NCBI GenBank assembly: GCA_001789205.1
Contig: MFYT01000064.1
Location: 65,401 to 129,400, forward strand
Source of the DNA: Candidatus Raymondbacteria bacterium RIFOXYA2_FULL_49_16
GTDB lineage: Bacteria; Fibrobacterota; OXYB2-FULL-49-7; XYB2-FULL-49-35
Reading direction: 5' to 3'
DNA: 64,000 nucleotides
A program made the translations under genes and the position numbers. Shown piece by piece: positions 18,147-27,840 of the stretch. The notes under the pieces are model-generated. The model had not been told where the DNA came from and did no database searches. It was given only the letters and a program-made list of their open reading frames with translations. Position 1 is the first letter of the stretch. The number at the start of each line of letters is the position of its first letter.

Positions 18147-18725
18147 GTGTCGGAACTGATAACCGCGAAAGATTTCATCCCTAAAAAAGTCTTTTTCACC
18201 AAAGGCGTTGGCCTGCACAAAAGCAGGCTTGGCAGTTTTGAGCTGGCGCTCCGTGCGGCAAAAATCGCCCAATTCAACCTCGTGCGTGTTTCCAGCATCT
18301 TTCCGCCCTTCTGCAAAGTGGTGAATCGCGAGGAAGGCCTTTCCCACCTGAATCCCGGGCAAATAGTCTTCTGCGTTCTCAGTGAAGTTTCCACCAACGA
18401 ACCCGAGCGCCGCATTGCCTCCTCCATCGGCGCGGCGCGGCCGGTCGACAAACTGCGGTATGGCTACCTTTCAGAGCATCATTCCTTTGGCGAAACCGCG
18501 CGCCAGGCCGGCGATTTCGCCGAAGACCTTGCCGCGGAAATGCTCGGGTCCACAATGGGTCTCGACATAAACGTGGACAAGGCGTGGGACGCGCGGCGCA
18601 GTATCTACCGTTTTCCACGGAATATCATCAAGGCGCGGAACATGACCGCCACGGCAACGGGCAACCGCGATGGCCTGTGGACCACCTGCATGACCGCCGC
18701 AATCTTCATCCTTGACGACGACTGA
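18147..18725 (+). CDS. Pyruvoyl-dependent arginine decarboxylase
   Basis: 192 residues from a GTG start preceded by AGGAGG (18133-18138, 8 bases away); the frame is open from an ATG at 18102 without ribosome site. The proenzyme cleavage site is present as VRVSSIFPP (Ser49/Ser50), where self-cleavage creates the pyruvoyl group, and the family block PKKVFFTKGVGLHKSRLGSF starts the protein. The enzyme makes agmatine from arginine, the first step of arginine-based polyamine synthesis. No agmatine-using gene is adjacent. Length agrees with the archaeal/chlamydial/FCB type. Confidence 0.93.
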   Translation: MSELITAKDFIPKKVFFTKGVGLHKSRLGSFELALRAAKIAQFNLVRVSSIFPPFCKVVNREEGLSHLNPGQIVFCVLSEVSTNEPERRIASSIGAARPVDKLRYGYLSEHHSFGETARQAGDFAEDLAAEMLGSTMGLDINVDKAWDARRSIYRFPRNIIKARNMTATATGNRDGLWTTCMTAAIFILDDD

Positions 18726-18752
18726 TACCATGGCATCATCCAGCATCTTTTT

Positions 18753-19610
18753 ATGAAAAAGTTCTCCTTCCTCGTGGTGCCCCACAAAGGCGGACCGGTC
18801 AAGGAATTCCGGCTTTCACCGCTTGCCATGGTCCTCCTTATCCTTGTCTTTCTCTTCGGTCTTTTCTCGATTTACCTGGCCTTCAAGGGCATGAGACTCT
18901 ACCGCAAGGAAAAAAACGCGCTGGTCAACCTGTATGCTGAAAACAAAAAGCTTGGGGACCAACTTACCGGCATACGAAGCAAAGTGGCCGTATTAAAAAA
19001 CAAAATAAGCATCCTTTCGAGCAAGGAAATGGAGATCCGCGACCTTGCCGATATCACAAACGACTCTGATCTTATAGGCTACGAGGCGGCCAAGTCCCAA
19101 AATCCGGATCAGGAAGCAGGAACGGAAGGTATTGATTCCAGCCTTGCCGCGCTTGCCACGCTCTCCCAGTTCTATGACAGCCTCGTGGCCCAGTTCGGGA
19201 TCAATCGGATTGCCATCGATTTTACGCCTACCATCAGGCCCATTGCCGCGGACGCCTACATATCAGCGAAATTCGGGCTTAAGAAAGACCCATTTTCCGG
19301 TGAAGTCAAGCCTCATCTGGGGGTCGATTTCTCAAAGGAAACCGGCGCCCCGGTGCTTGCGGCCGCCTCGGGCATTGTCTCTTTCGCGGGAAAGGAGAAG
19401 GGGTTTGGCAGCGTGGTCCGCATTATTCACGGCCAGGACTTTGAGACCATGTACGCCCATCTGAATACCATAGGCGTGGTGCGCGGCCAGGCAGTGCGCA
19501 AAGGCCAGCAGATCGCCACGCTGGGCAATACCGGCCGTTCCATTGGCCCCCATCTCCACTATGAGGTCATTAAAGACGGCAAGCATGTCGATCCTGAACA
19601 ATACTTCTGA
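18753..19610 (+). CDS. M23 peptidoglycan DD-metallopeptidase, membrane-anchored
   Basis: 285 residues: short cytoplasmic N-terminus, one transmembrane helix (AMVLLILVFLFGLFSIYLAF, about 26-45), a coiled-coil stretch (50-90) and a C-terminal LytM/M23 domain (about 165-285) with zinc ligands in PHLGVDF (His, Asp), MYAHL (His) and HLHYEV (His). Such proteins cut peptide cross-links in the cell wall or, when inactive, activate amidases; here all ligands are present. Its 3' end overlaps mfd by 26 bases. Confidence 0.92.
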   Translation: MKKFSFLVVPHKGGPVKEFRLSPLAMVLLILVFLFGLFSIYLAFKGMRLYRKEKNALVNLYAENKKLGDQLTGIRSKVAVLKNKISILSSKEMEIRDLADITNDSDLIGYEAAKSQNPDQEAGTEGIDSSLAALATLSQFYDSLVAQFGINRIAIDFTPTIRPIAADAYISAKFGLKKDPFSGEVKPHLGVDFSKETGAPVLAAASGIVSFAGKEKGFGSVVRIIHGQDFETMYAHLNTIGVVRGQAVRKGQQIATLGNTGRSIGPHLHYEVIKDGKHVDPEQYF

Positions 19611-22600
19611 CGCGGGCCGCGCTGCGCCGTCCCTCCGCGCCTTTGTCGAATCGCTCCCTTCCCCGAATATTGACACATTGCTCATCCGTATGCGCGAGGG
19701 GCACCCCCTGTCGCTTTCAGGCCTTGCCGGGTCGCTCAAGGCCGTTATCGCGGCACGCATCTTCCTTGCGGCGCCGTCGCAGCTGCTTTTCGTCTGTCCG
19801 CAAACCGCCAGTGCAGAAAAAACCGAGGCTGATCTTGCCGCCATTCTGGGCGAAGAAACGGTCTGTTCCTTTCCCGACTACGATACCCTGCCGGGTGGAA
19901 AAGACCCTCCTCACAACCGGATAGTTGAGGACCGTCTACGCGCATACGGCCGTCTGGCATCAGCCGTTCCCTGCGTAGTGGTGACCACCACCCGTTCCCT
20001 TGTACAAAAAACCATCACGCCCGCCCTGTTCGAACGACGCGCCCTCGATATTGCCCAGCAAGAGGCCATGGGCCTCGATTCCCTGGTCGAATGGCTTTTG
20101 GGCAAGGGATTCGAACGGCGGCCCATTATCGAAGACATCGGCCAGTTCAGCGTACGCGGGGGTATTGTCGACATTTTCCCCTTCCTGGCGGACAATCCCC
20201 TGCGCATCGAATTCTGGGGAGATACCATTGAATCTATCCGCGCTTTTGACGTCTTCAGCCAGCGTTCAGTGGAAAAACTGGAAAAGGCGCGCATTGTGCC
20301 CATGACCGAAATTCCGGGCGATGACGAAGCCTCGGTAAGCATCCTTGCGCACCTGAAACCCGGAGCGTGCGTGCTGTTCGATGAAACCGGCCCTCCTGAG
20401 GCGCTCTGCGCAACAGTGGTAACCGCGCTCAAGGAAGCATGGGCCGGGGAGGGCTGCGCCCCCCGCGAAGAGCTGCTCTGCACCGCCGCCGGGATCCAAT
20501 CCCTGCTTGCAGGCCGCCAGCTGATCAACATACACGCATTTGCGCAGGACAACGATTTTTCCTTTAACGCAAAACCCGCGCACGCGGCCCAAGGCGGCAC
20601 GGCCTTTTTCACGGATTTCAGACTGCTGATACAAAACGGGTACACCGTCACTGTCCTGTGCGAAAACAGCGGCCAGCAAAGCAGGTTCAAAGAGCTTGCG
20701 ACCGAAGCGGACGTGAGCGTTGCCACTGTGATCGGCAATGTGGACGAAGGTTTTATTCTACCCAATGATAAGATCGCGGTTTTCACGGAAAACCGGCTCT
20801 TCAACCGATACATGCACCGCCTTAAATTCAGGAAATGGAAAGGCGGGACCACTATCCATCATGTGTCCGCGCTGAAAAAAGGCGACATTGTCGTCCACAT
20901 GGAACACGGCATCGGCCGTTTTATGGGCCTCGAACGGGTGCGGGTGGGCTCGCTCGAAAAGGACTGCGTCAACATCGAATATCAGGATCGCGCCTCTGTT
21001 TCCGTGCCCATCGAAGACCTGAAGAAGGTGCAGAAATACTCCACGGCCGATGACGCGGTTGCGCCGGAACTAAGCACGCTGGGCGGCAAGACATGGGAGC
21101 GGACCAAATCCAAGACCAAGGCCGAACTCAACCGGATTATCCAGGAACTTGTCGAACTCTATGCGACACGCAAGGAAGCAAGCAGACCGGCCTATCCCGC
21201 AGACACGGTCTGGCAAAAAGAGTTTGAGGAGTCGTTTATTTACGAGGACACGCCCGACCAGCAAAAATGTTCGGCGGACATCAAAACCGACCTCCAGCGC
21301 TCCCACCCCATGGAGCGGCTTTTGTGCGGCGACGTGGGCTTCGGCAAGACCGAAGTGGCCATACGCGCGGCCTTCAAAGTTGTCGAAACAGGCAAGCAGG
21401 TGGCGGTGTTGACACCCACTACCATCCTCGCGTTCCAGCACTTCTCCTCGTTCTCGGAGCGGTTCCGCGATTACCCGGTGCGCGTGGGCATGGTAAGCAG
21501 GTTCGTGGGCAGCGAAGAGACGCGAAACACTCTTAAAAAATGCGCTGAGGGAGAAATTGACATCATCATCGGCACCCATCGCCTCCTTTCCAAAGACCTT
21601 GCATACAAGGACCTGGGGCTGCTGATTATTGACGAAGAGCACCGGTTCGGGGTAAAACAGAAAGAAAAAATCAAGGGCCTGCGCACTCAGGTTGACGTGC
21701 TTTCGATGACCGCGACCCCCATACCCCGCACCCTGCAGATGTCGCTCATGGGCATCCGCGATCTGTCGCTCATCACCACCCCGCCTCTCAACCGGCTGCC
21801 AATACATACCCGGGTGATAGAGGCTGATAAAAAAACAATACGCGAGGCCATTATGCGGGAAAAGGCCCGCAACGGCCAGGTCTTTTACGTGCACAACAGA
21901 GTGAATTCCATTGAGCTGGTGGAGCAGTCGCTGCGCGAACTGGTGCCCCATCTCACCATTGCCGTGGCCCATGGCCAGCAGCCCGAAAACGAGCTCTCAG
22001 CGGCCATGCGCTCCTTTATCGAGGGTAAAAGCGACATCCTCGTCTGTTCCGCCATCATCGAATCAGGGCTCGACATTCCCAACGTGAACACGATCATCGT
22101 CGACCGCGCGGACCATTTCGGCCTTTCACAGCTCTACCAGCTCCGCGGCAGGGTTGGCCGTTCCTCTGTCCAGGCCTATGCCTACCTTATGGTCAACGAC
22201 TTCAACCGTATCACTCCCGAAGCGAAACAGCGGCTCAAGGCCCTGGAACAATTCACGGAACTGGGGTCAGGATACCAGATAGCCATGCGCGATTTGGAAA
22301 TCAGGGGTGCAGGCAACCTCCTGGGAACACGGCAGCACGGACTCATCTCCCTGGTCGGTTTCGAGATGTATAATACGCTGCTTAACGAGTCCATTCAGGA
22401 GGTCCGCGAAAAGAAAAAGATCGTGCATTCGGACCCGGTACTGCGCATTGAAGCGCGCGCGTTTATTCCCGATGAATATATTTTGGAGACGGCCCAGCGC
22501 CTTGAAATTTACCACCGGCTGTCGCGCGCCGCATCGGTTGCGGAGATCGAATCCATGGCGCCTGAACTCGAGGACCGTTTCGGACCGCTGCCAGCGACCG

Positions 22601-22866
22601 TGCAAACACTGCTTAACGTCATAGCGGTAAAATTCTGCGCCGCCGCAGTACATGCGGCCGCGGTCTCGGTCACTGCTCGCGAACTCAAACTCGATTTTTC
22701 CCTTTCCGGCGAAACCCAGAAAAGCGCCGCCGAGATCGGCGCGCTTATAAAAAAGTTTCCTGACCAAGCTAGGGTCTGCTATGGCGATCCCCTCTCTATT
22801 GCCCTGCCGCTTGCCGGCGAAGACCCTGTTGCCCAGGCAAAAAATGTCTTGATTCAAATTCTATAA
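19585..22866 (+). CDS. mfd: Transcription-repair coupling factor Mfd
   Basis: 1093 residues from the ATG at 19585 (an in-frame ATG at 19543 would lengthen the overlap with the peptidase). Domain order as in Mfd: UvrB-like D1/D2 (FPDYDTLPG, RGGIVDIFPF), RNA polymerase-interacting CarD-like domain (KKGDIVVHMEHGIGRFMGL), SF2 translocase with Walker A GDVGFGKTE, DEEH box (IDEEHRFGVKQKE), motif III SMTATPIPRTL, motif VI QLRGRVGRS, the TRG motif (GSGYQIAMRDLEIRGAGNLLG) and the C-terminal D7 domain. It removes stalled RNA polymerase and recruits UvrA to template-strand damage. Confidence 0.97.
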   Translation: MSILNNTSDAGRAAPSLRAFVESLPSPNIDTLLIRMREGHPLSLSGLAGSLKAVIAARIFLAAPSQLLFVCPQTASAEKTEADLAAILGEETVCSFPDYDTLPGGKDPPHNRIVEDRLRAYGRLASAVPCVVVTTTRSLVQKTITPALFERRALDIAQQEAMGLDSLVEWLLGKGFERRPIIEDIGQFSVRGGIVDIFPFLADNPLRIEFWGDTIESIRAFDVFSQRSVEKLEKARIVPMTEIPGDDEASVSILAHLKPGACVLFDETGPPEALCATVVTALKEAWAGEGCAPREELLCTAAGIQSLLAGRQLINIHAFAQDNDFSFNAKPAHAAQGGTAFFTDFRLLIQNGYTVTVLCENSGQQSRFKELATEADVSVATVIGNVDEGFILPNDKIAVFTENRLFNRYMHRLKFRKWKGGTTIHHVSALKKGDIVVHMEHGIGRFMGLERVRVGSLEKDCVNIEYQDRASVSVPIEDLKKVQKYSTADDAVAPELSTLGGKTWERTKSKTKAELNRIIQELVELYATRKEASRPAYPADTVWQKEFEESFIYEDTPDQQKCSADIKTDLQRSHPMERLLCGDVGFGKTEVAIRAAFKVVETGKQVAVLTPTTILAFQHFSSFSERFRDYPVRVGMVSRFVGSEETRNTLKKCAEGEIDIIIGTHRLLSKDLAYKDLGLLIIDEEHRFGVKQKEKIKGLRTQVDVLSMTATPIPRTLQMSLMGIRDLSLITTPPLNRLPIHTRVIEADKKTIREAIMREKARNGQVFYVHNRVNSIELVEQSLRELVPHLTIAVAHGQQPENELSAAMRSFIEGKSDILVCSAIIESGLDIPNVNTIIVDRADHFGLSQLYQLRGRVGRSSVQAYAYLMVNDFNRITPEAKQRLKALEQFTELGSGYQIAMRDLEIRGAGNLLGTRQHGLISLVGFEMYNTLLNESIQEVREKKKIVHSDPVLRIEARAFIPDEYILETAQRLEIYHRLSRAASVAEIESMAPELEDRFGPLPATVQTLLNVIAVKFCAAAVHAAAVSVTARELKLDFSLSGETQKSAAEIGALIKKFPDQARVCYGDPLSIALPLAGEDPVAQAKNVLIQIL

Positions 22867-22896
22867 TTTGCTATCTTAACTTTTACTAAATTTTAT

Positions 22897-23802
22897 ATGT
22901 TAAAAAAGATCATCATCGTCATTGTTGCCCTCGTTCTGCTCGCGGCAGGATCATTTCTGGTGTATGTTGTTAAATTCAAGCCAATTACCCAGCCTGTTCA
23001 GCCGGGAAAATTCGTCGCACGTGTGGGAAACTCAACACTCACAGTTGAGGACATCAACAACCGCATCCCCCCGGAATATTCAGATTTCATCTCCTACGAG
23101 CAGAACGTGGATTATGTCAAACGGTGGATCGATAACGAAATTTTATATCAGGCTGCCGTAAATCGTGAAATCGATAAAGAGCCTGAAATACGCGAACGGC
23201 TCAAGAAAATGCAGAAAGACCTGCTAGTTTCTGAGATGATCAGTCGCCTCTGCACAAAAACGCCCAATGTTTCCGACGAAGCCATTGAAAAATTCTACCG
23301 CGAACATCTCGCCGAATTTACCCGCAACGAGACCGAAATCAAGTATATCCACATGTGCCTGAAAACCCTGGGCGAGGCGTGGAACATACGGCGCCAGGTT
23401 ACCCCGGACAATTTTATCACACTGGCGCGCCAGTATTCCATCGATTCCATAGAAGACATCAACACCCTGCAGTACGTCACCAGCCGTGAAGTCATGCCCG
23501 AACTCACTTCAGTCATCTTTGATATTAAAATCGGCGGCACCACGCCTCCCATCAACACACCGCTGGGGTTTTTCATCGTAAAAATCATGGACAAGCAGAC
23601 GCCGGGCACGGTACGCGAACTAAGGGACGTACGCGATGAAGTCATCAACCGCCTCTCGTCGCAGACCCAGCGGGTACGTCTCGAGGAAATCATCTCCGAC
23701 CTGCGTAAAAAAATGATTGTCGAATACAACGTGAGCCTCATTCCCGGAAAAGTCGAACCGCGCGGTCCGGCTGGCGACATGCAGACCCCGGCCGGCAAAT
23801 AA
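22897..23802 (+). CDS. Parvulin-type peptidyl-prolyl isomerase, membrane-anchored (PpiD/PrsA/SurA-like)
   Basis: 301 residues with an N-terminal transmembrane anchor (KKIIIVIVALVLLAAGSFLVYVV), a SurA-N-like chaperone region (VARVGNSTLTVEDINNRIP...WIDNEILYQAAVNREID) and a divergent parvulin domain (EIKYIHMCLKTLGEAW, AREYSIDS-like, TPPINTPLGFFIVKIMDKQ). The canonical GGDLG block is missing, so isomerase activity is uncertain and a chaperone role for exported proteins is more likely. It follows mfd by 30 bases and precedes a second SurA-like gene. Confidence 0.82.
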   Translation: MLKKIIIVIVALVLLAAGSFLVYVVKFKPITQPVQPGKFVARVGNSTLTVEDINNRIPPEYSDFISYEQNVDYVKRWIDNEILYQAAVNREIDKEPEIRERLKKMQKDLLVSEMISRLCTKTPNVSDEAIEKFYREHLAEFTRNETEIKYIHMCLKTLGEAWNIRRQVTPDNFITLARQYSIDSIEDINTLQYVTSREVMPELTSVIFDIKIGGTTPPINTPLGFFIVKIMDKQTPGTVRELRDVRDEVINRLSSQTQRVRLEEIISDLRKKMIVEYNVSLIPGKVEPRGPAGDMQTPAGK

Positions 23803-23840
23803 ACGACCATGCCCTTCCTTTTTTCACCAAACGGTGCCCT

Positions 23841-25172
23841 ATGAAAACCCTGTACCTTCTCCTGTGCGCTTGTACGCTCGCTTTTGCCGGGCAGACCATT
23901 CCACTCGACCGCGTGGTGGCCGTGGTCGGCGACGACATCATCCTTGAATCAGAGCTGAACGAAGCGCTTATGGGTTTCCTCCAAAATGCGGGCCGGGCCA
24001 TTCCCACGGGAGATGAATTCAAAGCCATGCAGATGAAAGTCCTCGAGAGCATGATCAACGACAAGCTGCTGGTAAAGGAAGCCGAAGTGGAAAGTCTTAC
24101 GGTGACCGACGAGGAGGTATTTACCGCGCGCGACCAACGCATTGAGGCCCTGGTTGGTCAGGTGGGTTCGCGCGAGGCGCTTGAGCGGGAGCTCATGGAC
24201 GGCTACGGCCTTACGGTCACCAAGCTGAAGAAGAACCTCTACCGCCAGATCAAGGAACAGATGCTCTCGGGCAGGCTCACCCAGCAGCTGCGCGATAAAA
24301 ACATCCCCACGCGCAAGGAAATCGAGGAATTTTATACCGAATACCGCGACAGTCTTCCCCTGGAAAAGGAGAGCATCCATCTTGCGCACATCATGCGGAA
24401 AATAGAGCCGTCGGACAGCGTCGTACGGGCCGCGGAACAGCGCATCCGCCGTATCGAGGACGAACTGGCATCGGGAAAACCTTTCGAGGAACTCGCGAAA
24501 AAATATTCAGATGATCCCGCAAGCTCGCAGACCGGCGGTGACTTGGGCTTTTTTCAGAAAGGGCTGCTCGATCCCGCGTTCGAACGAGTCGCGTTCGGGC
24601 TCAATACCGGTGAAATAAGCCCGCCCACACGGTCGCGCTACGGTTTTCACCTGATCAAACTCGAGGAACGGAAAGATAAGTCCATCAGAGTACGCCACAT
24701 CCTTGTGCTGGTACGGCCAGACAAAAACGACTCTCTCCGCGTCATACACCAACTCGACTCCCTGGCGAACGCCGCCACAACCGACTCTCTCTTTGAACAA
24801 TGCGCCCGTGCTGTTTCCGATGACAAACAGACAAAGGACAAGGGAGGAGACCTGGGCTGGGTCTCGTCGGAAAACCTCTCCCCTGCTTTTAAACAAGCCA
24901 TTGCCGGCCTGCAGGCGGGCAAAAACAGCGCGCCGGTCCTCATTGACGACGCATACCACGTCTTCCGCATGCTGGGACGCAAGGACTCACGCGACCTCAC
25001 GCTCGCAAACGACTTCGACGTTATCAAGCAGCTGGCCGCGAACTACCGGCTGCGCAAGGAGATACAAAGCATCTGCAACCGGGTAAAACGCCGGGTGTAC
25101 ATTGAAAACCGATTGGCGGAGGCGGCGGGCGACACAGCCGTGCCGGACCAGAACCTTGATTCAATTTACTAA
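23841..25172 (+). CDS. surA: SurA-like periplasmic chaperone with two parvulin domains
   Basis: 443 residues: signal peptide (KTLYLLLCACTLAFAG), SurA-N chaperone domain (LDRVVAVVGDDIILESELNEAL, about 20-170), first parvulin domain with the intact core YSDDPASSQTGGDLGFFQKG (about 180-275) and second parvulin domain with DKGGDLGWVSSENLSPAF (about 280-385), then a C-terminal helix. That is the E. coli SurA arrangement and nearly its length (428). It assists folding of outer-membrane barrels, several of which are encoded in this window. The last 17 bases overlap the TTG start proposed for the ATPase gene. Confidence 0.88.
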   Translation: MKTLYLLLCACTLAFAGQTIPLDRVVAVVGDDIILESELNEALMGFLQNAGRAIPTGDEFKAMQMKVLESMINDKLLVKEAEVESLTVTDEEVFTARDQRIEALVGQVGSREALERELMDGYGLTVTKLKKNLYRQIKEQMLSGRLTQQLRDKNIPTRKEIEEFYTEYRDSLPLEKESIHLAHIMRKIEPSDSVVRAAEQRIRRIEDELASGKPFEELAKKYSDDPASSQTGGDLGFFQKGLLDPAFERVAFGLNTGEISPPTRSRYGFHLIKLEERKDKSIRVRHILVLVRPDKNDSLRVIHQLDSLANAATTDSLFEQCARAVSDDKQTKDKGGDLGWVSSENLSPAFKQAIAGLQAGKNSAPVLIDDAYHVFRMLGRKDSRDLTLANDFDVIKQLAANYRLRKEIQSICNRVKRRVYIENRLAEAAGDTAVPDQNLDSIY

Positions 25173-25824
25173 CGTCACCAAACATTTTAAAAAAAACTGG
25201 GCGGTCTTGGAAAACATCACCTTTTCCATAGACCGCGGCGAATTTGTTTTTGTAACCGGTAAGAGCGGAGCGGGCAAATCGACGCTTCTCAACCACATGT
25301 ACATGAAATTGCTGCCCACTTCGGGAGAAGTGGTGGTCGACTCCTTCAGTTCGTGCCTTGCGCGGAAAAAAGAAATCGCCCTGCTACGGCGCAAAGTGGG
25401 CATGATCTTCCAGGAGTTTCTGTTGCTCAACGACCGCAATGTGTACGAGAACATCGCCCTGCCGCTACGCCTTGCGGGCCTGTCCGAGGACGAAATTAGG
25501 AAACGGACCCTGAAGATCCTCTCCTACACCAGCCTTTCGCACAAAATGCAGGAACAGGTCACCTATCTTTCGAGCGGCGAAAAGCAGCGCATCTGCATTG
25601 CCCGCGCCCTGGTCAACGATCCCCTGCTCATTCTGGCGGACGAACCCACGGGCAACCTCGATAAGGAAAACAGCGACGAAATTATCTCGCTGCTCCAAAA
25701 CATACATGGACAGGGGACCGCAATAGTCATGGCCACCCACAATACGGATCTGGTCGCTTCCCGGCCCTTCCGCCGCATTCACTTGGAAAACGGCCGTATG
25801 CCGGATACCGTGGCCGAACACTGA
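25156..25824 (+). CDS. FtsE-like ABC transporter ATP-binding protein
   Basis: 222 residues from a TTG start (25156), chosen because similarity begins there (IQFTNVTKHF); an ATG at 25102 would add 18 unrelated residues inside surA. Walker A GKSGAGKST (35-43), Q loop MIFQEF, signature LSSGEKQRICIARAL, Walker B LILADEPTG and H loop MATHN are all intact. Sequence and size resemble FtsE, the ATPase that with FtsX activates septal wall hydrolases. Oddly, no permease gene follows; the next gene is a STAS protein. It could also belong to a LolD/MacB-type exporter, less likely from the LRLAG and ALPLR context. Confidence 0.83.
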   Translation: MIQFTNVTKHFKKNWAVLENITFSIDRGEFVFVTGKSGAGKSTLLNHMYMKLLPTSGEVVVDSFSSCLARKKEIALLRRKVGMIFQEFLLLNDRNVYENIALPLRLAGLSEDEIRKRTLKILSYTSLSHKMQEQVTYLSSGEKQRICIARALVNDPLLILADEPTGNLDKENSDEIISLLQNIHGQGTAIVMATHNTDLVASRPFRRIHLENGRMPDTVAEH

Positions 25825-25841
25825 ACCAAGGAGTTGTCACA

Positions 25842-26210
25842 ATGTGTTTCACCATCAGGGATGAGCGCGATTATTCAGCGCTTATAGTCAAGGACGCGGT
25901 CTTCATCCGTCACCAGGCGCAGGCCTTCAAAAACTTGGTCCGGGAGTTAGCTGAAAAGGGAAAAAACAACATTATTCTCGACATGTCGGGATGCGAATAC
26001 ATATCGAGTGAAGGCCTAGGCGCGGTCGCCGAAACCTGGCACGGATCACGTGAGAGAGGCGGACTATTCTGCGTTGTATGCCAGAACAAGGCGGAAAACG
26101 AGATTCGTTACCTCTTCGATATCATTGGCTTCTCGGTACTGCTCCAGGGTTTTATCTTCGACACACTTGACGACGCCATTGCCCGCGTCACGAACCGCCC
26201 GCCAGCCTAG
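25842..26210 (+). CDS. STAS-domain anti-sigma-factor antagonist
   Basis: 122 residues with AAGGAG 10 bases before the ATG. Single STAS domain: AKGKNNIILDMSGCEYISSEGLGAVAETW contains the conserved DxSxxxxIxSxGL core; the Ser in ISSEGLG is the usual phosphorylation site. Such proteins bind anti-sigma kinases and switch sigma factors or phosphatases. No kinase or phosphatase is adjacent, so the partner lies elsewhere. Its 3' end overlaps the convergent glycosyltransferase gene by 23 bases. Confidence 0.87.
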   Translation: MCFTIRDERDYSALIVKDAVFIRHQAQAFKNLVRELAEKGKNNIILDMSGCEYISSEGLGAVAETWHGSRERGGLFCVVCQNKAENEIRYLFDIIGFSVLLQGFIFDTLDDAIARVTNRPPA

Positions 26211-27819
26211 TCCTGAAAATTCTGATATCGGGCCCATTTTCGAACGGGCCCCGTTTAAACTCGGCCACCAGGTCGCACTCTCTTTCTACTGTTTCGTATA
26301 ACGTCCGGAACGATGCCGCTGTCTCGGGATAGTATTTTTTTGTGAGCGCGTTCGTATGAAAACCGGTCATAAAGGAATTGAGAACAACATAACGGCCACC
26401 GTTTTCCAAAAACCAGGAAAAGGGTTTGGCCCGGTCGTGCGCTGGATGAAACTGGTCGAATTCGAGAGGGATTTTCCTGTGCGGAAAATCCATAATCGGG
26501 TTTGACCAGAAATGGCCGGTGAAATAAACGATGGCGCTGTCTGCGGCGTGTTCGCGTAAAAACTTCCCCGCTTCAATGCGCGTATCAGACCCCGTACGCG
26601 ACAGGAATTCCCTGGCTGTCAGGTTCATGGAAAAAAGCAGAACACTGGTCACTGCTAGTGCGGCAATAAAAGGCCGTGTGCGTACAATAAACGCCTCGCA
26701 TGCCAGTACAGCAAGAAGTATCATGAACGGATATGCCGGTAAAGCATAGCGTACAATCTGGGACACACCTGCAAAATAGACGGTTACAGCGATAAAAAGT
26801 ACCGCCGGAATCCAGAAGACCCGGCTCTTGCGCAGTGCAATGACACAACCGGCAAAGGCCAGCAGCAGCATGGGCAACGAAAGCGATTTTGAAAGCGACC
26901 GGTACCCATAGACCTCGTGCACAATCCGCTTGCTGCCAAAAATAAAATCCCAGGACGTTCCTTCACACCCCAGGCTTGGTCCGTATGCGTGGGTCCCTGC
27001 GACGCTGATAGCATTGGCTCCGAATTTTATAAGCGCGCTGAAGAATCCCGGGAATATACTGGTAATAGCCAACAACGAAGCAAGAAAAACTACGATACCC
27101 TGTTTTATTTTTACCTTAACACCAGCGCCCGGATACAAACACAGCAACAAAAAAAGAAAACCATAGAGCGGCAGCGCCAATTTGACGGAAATAGCTGCTC
27201 CGGCAACCAGACCCGCAAAAAGCAGACGTTGCATTGAATCGGGATTCTGTAAGGCCCTAAGAAACGCATAGACCGCTGCAACCATGCCAAGCGCGTTCAT
27301 GGTCTCAGGAACAGCGTATGTTGCGTATTGGAATGGTAAAAAAGAGACCGCGTAGAAAAGCGAGGCCAGCAAGGCAATGCGCCTTCCCATGCCTGCTACC
27401 ATTGCCAGAAGAAAAATGAAATAGACGGTGAGCAGATCGCAGGCAAGGGATACAGCCCTGGCCGCATAGTGGTGCCATGCGCGCGGGAATTCGGGCATAT
27501 GCGGGTGGGTGCGATGGTAATACAACGCCTCGGGCGCATACAGTATCGAAAGTACCCGTTGATACGCCGGAGGATAATCTCCGGAAAAATAATACGCTGG
27601 ATCAGTGAAAACTTTGAGAGCTGCGCTTATATGAAAATCGTCGTCAGGCCCTGCGACCTGCGGTGGTGCGCCCCAGAAAAGACAGGGAAAACGGAGGCAA
27701 AAAGCAAAAACAAGGATAAGGAGAACCGGCCGCTCTTCAAGGATCCGTTTCGCGTACTGCATAGCTGTAGATAATATAGTATAAAACTCATATTTCCTGC
27801 AGGATAATAGGTCATACAT
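26188..27819 (-). CDS. GT39/ArnT-like membrane glycosyltransferase
   Basis: 543 residues (524 if the ATG at 27762 is used; AAGAAGAG upstream slightly favours 27819). About ten hydrophobic segments, an acidic motif in the first luminal loop (GPDDDFHISAALKV, Asp59-61) where GT39/GT83 enzymes bind the lipid-phosphate sugar donor, a YYFSGDYPPAYQ block, and a soluble C-terminal domain of ~130 residues. It would transfer a sugar from a polyprenyl carrier to protein or lipid at the periplasmic face. It lies 21 bases after the secreted-protein genes and may be the last gene of that operon, so glycosylation of secreted cargo is an attractive inference. Confidence 0.8.
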   Translation of the reverse strand: MYDLLSCRKYEFYTILSTAMQYAKRILEERPVLLILVFAFCLRFPCLFWGAPPQVAGPDDDFHISAALKVFTDPAYYFSGDYPPAYQRVLSILYAPEALYYHRTHPHMPEFPRAWHHYAARAVSLACDLLTVYFIFLLAMVAGMGRRIALLASLFYAVSFLPFQYATYAVPETMNALGMVAAVYAFLRALQNPDSMQRLLFAGLVAGAAISVKLALPLYGFLFLLLCLYPGAGVKVKIKQGIVVFLASLLAITSIFPGFFSALIKFGANAISVAGTHAYGPSLGCEGTSWDFIFGSKRIVHEVYGYRSLSKSLSLPMLLLAFAGCVIALRKSRVFWIPAVLFIAVTVYFAGVSQIVRYALPAYPFMILLAVLACEAFIVRTRPFIAALAVTSVLLFSMNLTAREFLSRTGSDTRIEAGKFLREHAADSAIVYFTGHFWSNPIMDFPHRKIPLEFDQFHPAHDRAKPFSWFLENGGRYVVLNSFMTGFHTNALTKKYYPETAASFRTLYETVERECDLVAEFKRGPFENGPDIRIFRTRLAGGS

Positions 27820-27840
27820 GACTCTTCTTTTGTCGTTTTT

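Noticed and set aside
19911-20852. 313-residue open frame antisense to mfd
   Set aside because: Fully covered by the conserved Mfd frame; composition (Ser, Arg, Pro) is that of a GC-rich shadow.
26222-26254. GGGCCC/GGGCCC inverted repeat as bidirectional terminator of the STAS and GT39 genes
   Set aside because: The stem is short and self-palindromic, lies within the coding 3' end of the glycosyltransferase and has only three T after it.
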